Below are positions 37,660 to 41,189 of a DNA stretch of 41,189 bases, in pieces. A program made the position numbers and the translations under genes. Each line of letters starts with the position of its first letter. Within the stretch, counting starts at the first letter, position 1. The notes under the pieces were generated by a model, which made no database searches, was not told the origin of the DNA, and saw only the letters and a program-made list of their open reading frames with translations. The stretch is taken from the IMG/VR virus record IMGVR_UViG_3300042507_002200, positions 1-41,189 of that record; one strand, written 5' to 3'. The stretch is from a virus.

Positions 37660-38072
37660 AGGTTTGCGTATTCGACCTCCGCCCCAAAGGACGGACAGGC
37701 TTTTGAGATCGAGGGGAAATCCCGGTGGCCAAGGATACGGGCCTTCGGGTATCGCGTCTTCAGTTCCTTCAGCAACTCCAGGAGCGCGGCCTTCTGCTGC
37801 GGCGTGCGTGTGTCCTTGGGCTTGAACGTGTCCTTGTCGATGCCACCCACGTAGACCACGCCGATGCTCTTCGCGTTCTGGCCTTCGACGTGTGCGCCGA
37901 TGGTGCCCTCTGCGCGGCCCGGCTCGATCGTGCCGTCCAAGCGGATCAGCCAATGGTATCCAATGTCCCGGAAACCTCGTGCCTTGTGCCATGCACGCAC
38001 TTCCTTCACGGTGTGCGGCCTTCCTTCAGGCGTAGCTGTGCAATGTATGACGATGTGGGTGATGTCACGCAT
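37656..38072 (-). CDS. Endolysin: N-acetylmuramoyl-L-alanine amidase (T7 lysozyme type)
   Basis: 138 residues from the ATG at 38072 (MRDITHIVIHCTATPEGRPH). Zinc ligands expected for the amidase_2 fold are present: H10 in IVIHCTA, H116 in ILGHRDF, C126 in SKACPSF, with K124 in the position of the T7 lysozyme catalytic Lys and Y39 in GYHW. No signal peptide, so release depends on a holin. It has its own promoter with an almost leaderless start, which suggests separate timing from the genes upstream. Confidence 0.9.
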   Translation of the reverse strand: MRDITHIVIHCTATPEGRPHTVKEVRAWHKARGFRDIGYHWLIRLDGTIEPGRAEGTIGAHVEGQNAKSIGVVYVGGIDKDTFKPKDTRTPQQKAALLELLKELKTRYPKARILGHRDFPSISKACPSFGAEVEYANL

Positions 38073-38076
38073 GGTG

Positions 38077-38107
38077 CGAAGGTAGTTCACGATTCATGGA
38101 TTCCAAA
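38077..38107 (-). promoter_or_regulatory. Promoter of the endolysin gene
   Basis: Minus strand: TTTG (38107-38104), exactly 19 bases, TACCTTCG (38084-38077). The -33 box is perfect and the -7 box differs from TAnnTTTG at one position. The box ends four bases before the ATG at 38072, so the transcript is predicted to be leaderless. Confidence 0.6.
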
Positions 38108-38134
38108 TGTCACCGCATCCCAACATTGCAGCCC

Positions 38135-38356
38135 CTATCCGTCCAGTTTGACGCCGTGCTCCAACATTGTCTCGTAGAACTTCCGCCGCGTGTCATACGC
38201 ATCGTCCCGCGTATCATCGCTTTGGTACTTCGCCTGGTCCCGCAGGTACTCCCCGAACTCCCACAGCGCCGCGTGCATCGCCTCCGCGCTCAGCAGCTTC
38301 CGGTGCAACTCCCGCTCTTCGGGGTCGCTAAGATCAAAGGTCAGGGTCGCTTTCAT
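38135..38356 (-). CDS. 73-residue phage protein (hypothetical)
   Basis: MKATLTFDLSDPEERELHRKLLSAEAM is a strand plus charged helix, followed by LWEFGEYLRDQAKYQSDDTR and FYETMLEHGVKLDG. The same layout (short beta start 'KATLTF-L', then a helix with 'YLR-K-KY') is common in small phage proteins of unknown function. ATGA-coupled to the HExxH gene upstream; 62 bases precede the endolysin start. Confidence 0.65.
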   Translation of the reverse strand: MKATLTFDLSDPEERELHRKLLSAEAMHAALWEFGEYLRDQAKYQSDDTRDDAYDTRRKFYETMLEHGVKLDG

Positions 38357-38619
38357 GGCTTACGGTATCCGAGCCTCCAAAGTACGGCAGCGATGTCGTG
38401 TGCCGCATCATGCACGGCCCCCTCGTCCATGTCCCAATATGCTGCGTGTAGCATCTCATGTATCAGCGTGTCCAGTTCCTGCCTACCGCGCAGCCCCTTA
38501 CGGATGCGGATGCGCTTACGCTCGGTGTCGGGTGCGTCACAAATGCCAAAGGCGTCTTCCGGCAGCCGCGTGTACAGCAGCCGCCATCGCTTGCCCCTTA
38601 TGACAATGTGCTTTTCCAT
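38353..38619 (-). CDS. Small HExxH metal-binding protein
   Basis: 88 residues from the ATG at 38619 (MEKHIVIRGKRWRLLYTRLP). LDTLIHEMLHAAYWDMDE contains an HExxH site (H54, E55, H58), with possible third ligands at E66, H70 or H74. The length and SprT-like layout (RIRIRKGLRG before the helix) suggest a minimal zinc peptidase fold. Phage genomes often encode such proteins near early or lysis genes; the substrate is unknown. Confidence 0.65.
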   Translation of the reverse strand: MEKHIVIRGKRWRLLYTRLPEDAFGICDAPDTERKRIRIRKGLRGRQELDTLIHEMLHAAYWDMDEGAVHDAAHDIAAVLWRLGYRKP

Positions 38620-38747
38620 TGCAGCGCGACCCGATAGGCAATGTAGAACCTCGCCCACCTATCTTCCGTGTCGGGCGGATTGATGCGTACCTCGACGCCC
38701 TTCATGGCGAAGATGTATGCTTCTATCAGTCGCAGCTTTTCGGCCAT
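38598..38747 (-). CDS. 49-residue hypothetical protein
   Basis: ATG at 38747, one base after the metallophosphoesterase stop. MAEKLRLIEAYIFAMKGVEV then RINPPDTEDRWARFYIAYRV, ending WKSTLS. It overlaps the HExxH gene by 22 bases. A beta-hairpin plus helix is plausible. Unknown function. Confidence 0.55.
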   Translation of the reverse strand: MAEKLRLIEAYIFAMKGVEVRINPPDTEDRWARFYIAYRVALQWKSTLS

Positions 38748-38748
38748 G

Positions 38749-39768
38749 TCAGTAGATTTCCCCATCCAAGATACGGATGTTCTTCAGGCGGAAATTGCCG
38801 TTGGACAGCACGTCGACCCACGCAAAGCCGTGGTTCCACTTGTTGTGCCGTAGGTAGTCCGGTGACAGGTGGCAAAGGCATCCAGTAGACCACGCCCCGC
38901 GCTGCTCTCCGCTCAGGCTTGGCTCAGAATGCTCCGACGTACGGTGGAAGTGTCCGCAGACGGCGTTCTCGCCCGTGCGCAGGTATAGCCACCGCGCAGG
39001 GTTGACGCCACCGCCGCCACGGAACTCATGGCCGTGCAGGAATGCCAGCTTACCAGCGCGGATGATGCGTTTGTCCGTGACCCACTCCACGCGGTCCGTA
39101 GCATCGGCACGGCCCGAGATGAACCGGATGAACGACAGCAGGTCGAAGCAGTCCGTGGCAAGCAACTCCGGTGCCTTGCGCAGCAGGTACTTCAGGAACC
39201 GCTCCTCGTGGTTGCCTTCCTTCCATACGATGCGGGCCTTGGGGAAGGTTTTGCGCAGCCCGTCAAGGAACTCCGCTATCATATCCATCTCCTGCCTGAC
39301 GTAGCTTGCCAGGCTCACCTGCTCATGCGTTGAGAACTCCGACAGGTCAGCAATGTCCCCATCAAGCAGGATGATGGTCGGGTCGTTTTTTTTGCCGTAT
39401 TCGATGGCCGCATCAAGGGCTTGCGCGTCATGGATCGGGAAGTGGATGTCGGACAGGCGAAGGATACGCTGCGCACCGTGGATGACGAAGTCCGTGCGGT
39501 CCTTGCCGAAGGTCTGCGGTGCTCGGTAGGAATGCCGGACGGTGCTGGTGTCCGCGCTCGATGCGATGGGGTTCGCCACCTTGTTGCCCGACCCGTTGGC
39601 CCTTGTGCCGCGTTGGTACTTTACCGACATCCTCACGGCATGGATGCTTTGGAACACTGCATCGTGCTTGGCGTATATCATCCGCGCCAATGTCAGGTTC
39701 GGAAGGTCCGGGTACTTGGTGCAGTACTTGCGGACTATCTCGCCGCGCTTGGTCGGGTTACTGGCCAT
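38749..39768 (-). CDS. Calcineurin-like metallophosphoesterase
   Basis: 339 residues. All five metal-site blocks are visible: LSDIHFP (~residues 104-110), LLDGDIAD (~134-141), WKEGNHEERF (~184-193), FLHGHEFRGGGG (~244-255) and CGHFHR (~268-273). The first ~95 residues are basic and may contain a helix-turn-helix (NLTLARMIYAKHDAVFQSIHAVRMSVKY). Such phage enzymes are variously nucleases or phosphatases; the substrate here is unknown. An eight-A run lies in the coding strand near 39385-39392. Confidence 0.88.
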   Translation of the reverse strand: MASNPTKRGEIVRKYCTKYPDLPNLTLARMIYAKHDAVFQSIHAVRMSVKYQRGTRANGSGNKVANPIASSADTSTVRHSYRAPQTFGKDRTDFVIHGAQRILRLSDIHFPIHDAQALDAAIEYGKKNDPTIILLDGDIADLSEFSTHEQVSLASYVRQEMDMIAEFLDGLRKTFPKARIVWKEGNHEERFLKYLLRKAPELLATDCFDLLSFIRFISGRADATDRVEWVTDKRIIRAGKLAFLHGHEFRGGGGVNPARWLYLRTGENAVCGHFHRTSEHSEPSLSGEQRGAWSTGCLCHLSPDYLRHNKWNHGFAWVDVLSNGNFRLKNIRILDGEIY

Positions 39769-40012
39769 GCCTTGATGATTTAAATGGGACGTAATCGCCG
39801 GGCGTCACATAGCCCCTTACCACCTCGTTCGATGGCGGCGCGTATCGCCAGCAGTGGTCACGCCGTGGGCCGTTGTCCCCCGGCACTATCAGCGATAGGT
39901 ATACAACGGCATCGAATTGGTCGCCATGTGCATCGCGCACAAGGGCGTGCATCAGTCTTCCTGGTTGGTAGCTCACGGGAGTAGGTGTATGTATGCGGCC
40001 CAAAGTACGCAC
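39758..40012 (-). CDS. 84-residue hypothetical protein
   Basis: Starts at a GTG at 40012 inside the upstream membrane gene; an ATG at 39952 would make it 64 residues. DAVVYLSLIVPGDNGPRRDHCW and SNEVVRGYVTPGDYVPF suggest a small beta-rich domain. It overlaps the metallophosphoesterase start by 11 bases. Family not recognised. Confidence 0.5.
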   Translation of the reverse strand: MRTLGRIHTPTPVSYQPGRLMHALVRDAHGDQFDAVVYLSLIVPGDNGPRRDHCWRYAPPSNEVVRGYVTPGDYVPFKSSRHGQ

Positions 40013-40146
40013 ACCACACCTAACTCCAAAGATCTATTCGGCGTTCCCGTGCCGGTTACCGCATTGCGGATGGCATCGCCAATGATATGCGTGATGAATG
40101 CAGCCGAGGAGAACAGGCACGCGGCAAGGGCGATAGCGGCTATCAT
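39973..40146 (-). CDS. 57-residue two-span membrane protein
   Basis: ATG at 40146 overlaps the holin stop (ATGA). IAAIALAACLFSSAAFITHIIG and LELGVVCVLWAAYIHLL are two hydrophobic segments separated by a polar loop. It may be an antiholin or second holin, given that it is translated directly after the holin gene. Confidence 0.6.
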   Translation of the reverse strand: MIAAIALAACLFSSAAFITHIIGDAIRNAVTGTGTPNRSLELGVVCVLWAAYIHLLP

Positions 40147-40586
40147 TCGTCCTTGGTTTTCACGAACGCCCCCAGCTTTTCCTCCAGCCACACGATCAGC
40201 TTGGAATCCGTCAGCTTGCCGTACTTTCTTGCCACGTCAAGCAGCGCGGTCGCACAGATGAACGCCGCCACACCGAAGAACAGGAAGTTGCCGGGAATCA
40301 TCGTCTCGACAACACTTGCCGCCAGGAGCATTAAGGTGGTCAGCAGGAACTTCCGGCTCGGTCCCCATAGGAACTTGGAAGTCATGAACGCTGCGCTCGA
40401 TAGCATCGCCCCCATCACAGCATCAGCCACCAGGAGGATGAAGTACCCGAAAATGGACAGCCCTATCATTTCGAGCGATGCCCACAGGCTTGCTGCGGCT
40501 GCCAGCAGGATCTTCACAATTACCTCTGCGGGTGTCCCCCCTACGATCTCCTTCACGGTAGTCATGATTGTGTGCTTGGGTGTCAT
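40143..40586 (-). CDS. Phage holin
   Basis: 147 residues. The ATG at 40586 (MTPKHTIMTTVKEIVGG) overlaps the upstream stop and is preferred; a second ATG at 40565 is possible. Three or four spans (VIVKILLAAAASLWASLEMIG, FGYFILLVADAVMGAMLSS, LLTTLMLLAASVVETMI, FLFFGVAAFICATALLDVA) and a charged C-terminus (KLIVWLEEKLGAFVKTKDE) match the phage_holin_4 type found in Bacteroidota phages. It would open the inner membrane for the amidase. Confidence 0.75.
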   Translation of the reverse strand: MTPKHTIMTTVKEIVGGTPAEVIVKILLAAAASLWASLEMIGLSIFGYFILLVADAVMGAMLSSAAFMTSKFLWGPSRKFLLTTLMLLAASVVETMIPGNFLFFGVAAFICATALLDVARKYGKLTDSKLIVWLEEKLGAFVKTKDE

Positions 40587-40738
40587 GTTTTGTACTGTAT
40601 GAATGGGCTGCGGAGTAGCGCGGCCTTGATCTCTTCCACGGACTGCTCCAGCGCCCTGCGCTCCCTCGCTGCTTTGCGGTCCTCGTAGAACCGCCAAAGG
40701 ATAAATGATGTATAAAGGCATAGGGCGAAGGGGGTCAT
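40583..40738 (-). CDS. 51-residue membrane-anchored small protein
   Basis: ATG at 40738 overlaps the upstream stop, and its TGA overlaps the holin start (both ATGA). The N-terminal segment TPFALCLYTSFILWRFY could be a membrane anchor, followed by a charged coiled-coil-like helix (RKAARERRALEQSVEEIKAAL). Such a layout resembles small i-spanin or holin-partner proteins, but it is short. Confidence 0.6.
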   Translation of the reverse strand: MTPFALCLYTSFILWRFYEDRKAARERRALEQSVEEIKAALLRSPFIQYKT

Positions 40739-41189
40739 GGGATAAGGCCAGCGGCTTGGATGTTGGCAAAGGCCAGTTCACCAACCGCCAGTTGTGCGAT
40801 GTAGCTGGCATGGTTATCGTCGTCCCACCCGTTAGCGTTCGGAGCGCCTACGGCAACGGGCGCGGCTTCCGGCCCGGATAGTTCATCGCTCTGCGGGTAG
40901 GGCGTGGTGTCAATGAAGTACGTGTCGGCATTGGCCGCTGCGAAGGCTTCATATCCCGCGTTCACATTGGCCTCCCCTGCGCTGCGGTTGAAGTCCAGCT
41001 TGCAGATGTTCCAGATGTGCTTCTTGCCTTCATCCTGCACGAATAGGCCGCTGATTACGTAGTCCATCATGCGCTTCAACTCGCCGAACTGCGTGATGAT
41101 GTCGGCTGTCGGAACACCCGTCGATCCGTCGCGCTCCCCGCACCACCAGATCACCGCGTCCATCTGCGGGCGGAGGGTCGGGTACGCAG
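40735..41189 (-). CDS. SGNH/GDSL-hydrolase-domain protein, C-terminal part (cut by right window edge)
   Basis: The frame is open to the right edge, giving 150 residues. VIWWCGERDGSTG is a GxND-like block, and at the end NGWDDDNHASYIAQLAVGE contains the Asp-x-x-His pair (DDNH) that forms the catalytic triad with an upstream Ser in SGNH esterases. Such domains in phage proteins deacetylate polysaccharides or are parts of fibres. The N-terminus lies outside the window, so its overall role is not decided. Confidence 0.6.
   Translation of the reverse strand, partial: AYPTLRPQMDAVIWWCGERDGSTGVPTADIITQFGELKRMMDYVISGLFVQDEGKKHIWNICKLDFNRSAGEANVNAGYEAFAAANADTYFIDTTPYPQSDELSGPEAAPVAVGAPNANGWDDDNHASYIAQLAVGELAFANIQAAGLIP

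Noticed and set aside
37732-37992. Longer N-terminal versions of the small membrane and YopX-family genes
   Set aside because: The upstream parts run through the amidase gene in other frames and have Arg/Gly/His-rich shadow composition; the inner ATGs overlap the preceding stops.
39385-39392. Possible slippery string A AAA AAC in the metallophosphoesterase gene
   Set aside because: The heptamer is in phase, but a -1 slip meets a stop after about 23 codons and would remove the catalytic core; no supporting neighbour frame exists.
1-41189. Integrase, excisionase, lysogeny repressor, tRNA genes and insertion sequences
   Set aside because: I looked for serine and tyrosine recombinase motifs, transposase-like genes and tRNA T-arm patterns and found none convincing. 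Lifestyle cannot be decided from this window.

Overview
The window is a continuous piece of a tailed double-stranded DNA phage genome of siphovirus type. It is open at both ends: a virion gene runs off the left edge and an SGNH-hydrolase gene off the right edge. Essentially every credible gene lies on the minus strand, so the operons read from high to low coordinates. Genes are joined by ATGA or TGATG stop/start overlaps, and I used these overlaps to choose most starts and to find eleven genes of 30 to 57 codons. The host is probably a fairly high-GC member of the Bacteroidota. The reasons are several promoters of the TTG-N17-21-TAnnTTTG type, the near absence of Shine-Dalgarno sequences, and a secreted protein whose signal peptide ends in Ala-Ser-Ala-Gln. 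No integrase or repressor is visible.

In transcription order: (1) 41.2-36.2 kb holds an SGNH-hydrolase protein, a holin, small membrane proteins, a metallophosphoesterase, an HExxH protein, a T7-lysozyme-like amidase, a YopX-family protein and a candidate single-gene spanin, that is, the lysis module. (2) 36.2-34.5 kb encodes a secreted beta-helix protein, followed by a terminator and a 240-base stretch without genes. (3) 34.2-30 kb carries many small early-type genes, two with near-identical promoter-leader modules, then an SSB-like protein and a NinB-like recombination protein. (4) 29.7-24.3 kb encodes an SF2 helicase, a DNA methyltransferase, a zinc ribbon, a replication initiator whose gene holds an iteron-like and AT-rich candidate origin, DnaB and a VRR-NUC nuclease. 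(5) 24.3-21.8 kb is a sugar cassette: two glycosyltransferases, an FkbM methyltransferase and a fucosyltransferase-like protein. (6) 21.8-18.1 kb encodes two small proteins, a ParB-like protein, an ABC ATPase-acetyltransferase fusion and both terminase subunits. (7) 18-9.5 kb is the tail module, with a -1 frameshift tail-assembly chaperone, the tape measure and tail-tip proteins. (8) 9.4-0 kb holds a glycosyltransferase, portal, head morphogenesis protein, scaffold, major capsid protein and head-completion genes. The tail module therefore comes between terminase and portal, which is not the usual order.

The observations most worth following are a 90-nt module duplicated ahead of the helicase and initiator genes, with a conserved two-helix RNA fold; the ABC-acetyltransferase/ParB pair; the frameshift site; a candidate origin inside the initiator gene; paired operator-promoter-leader cassettes; and a capsid-gene leader with mutually exclusive helices.
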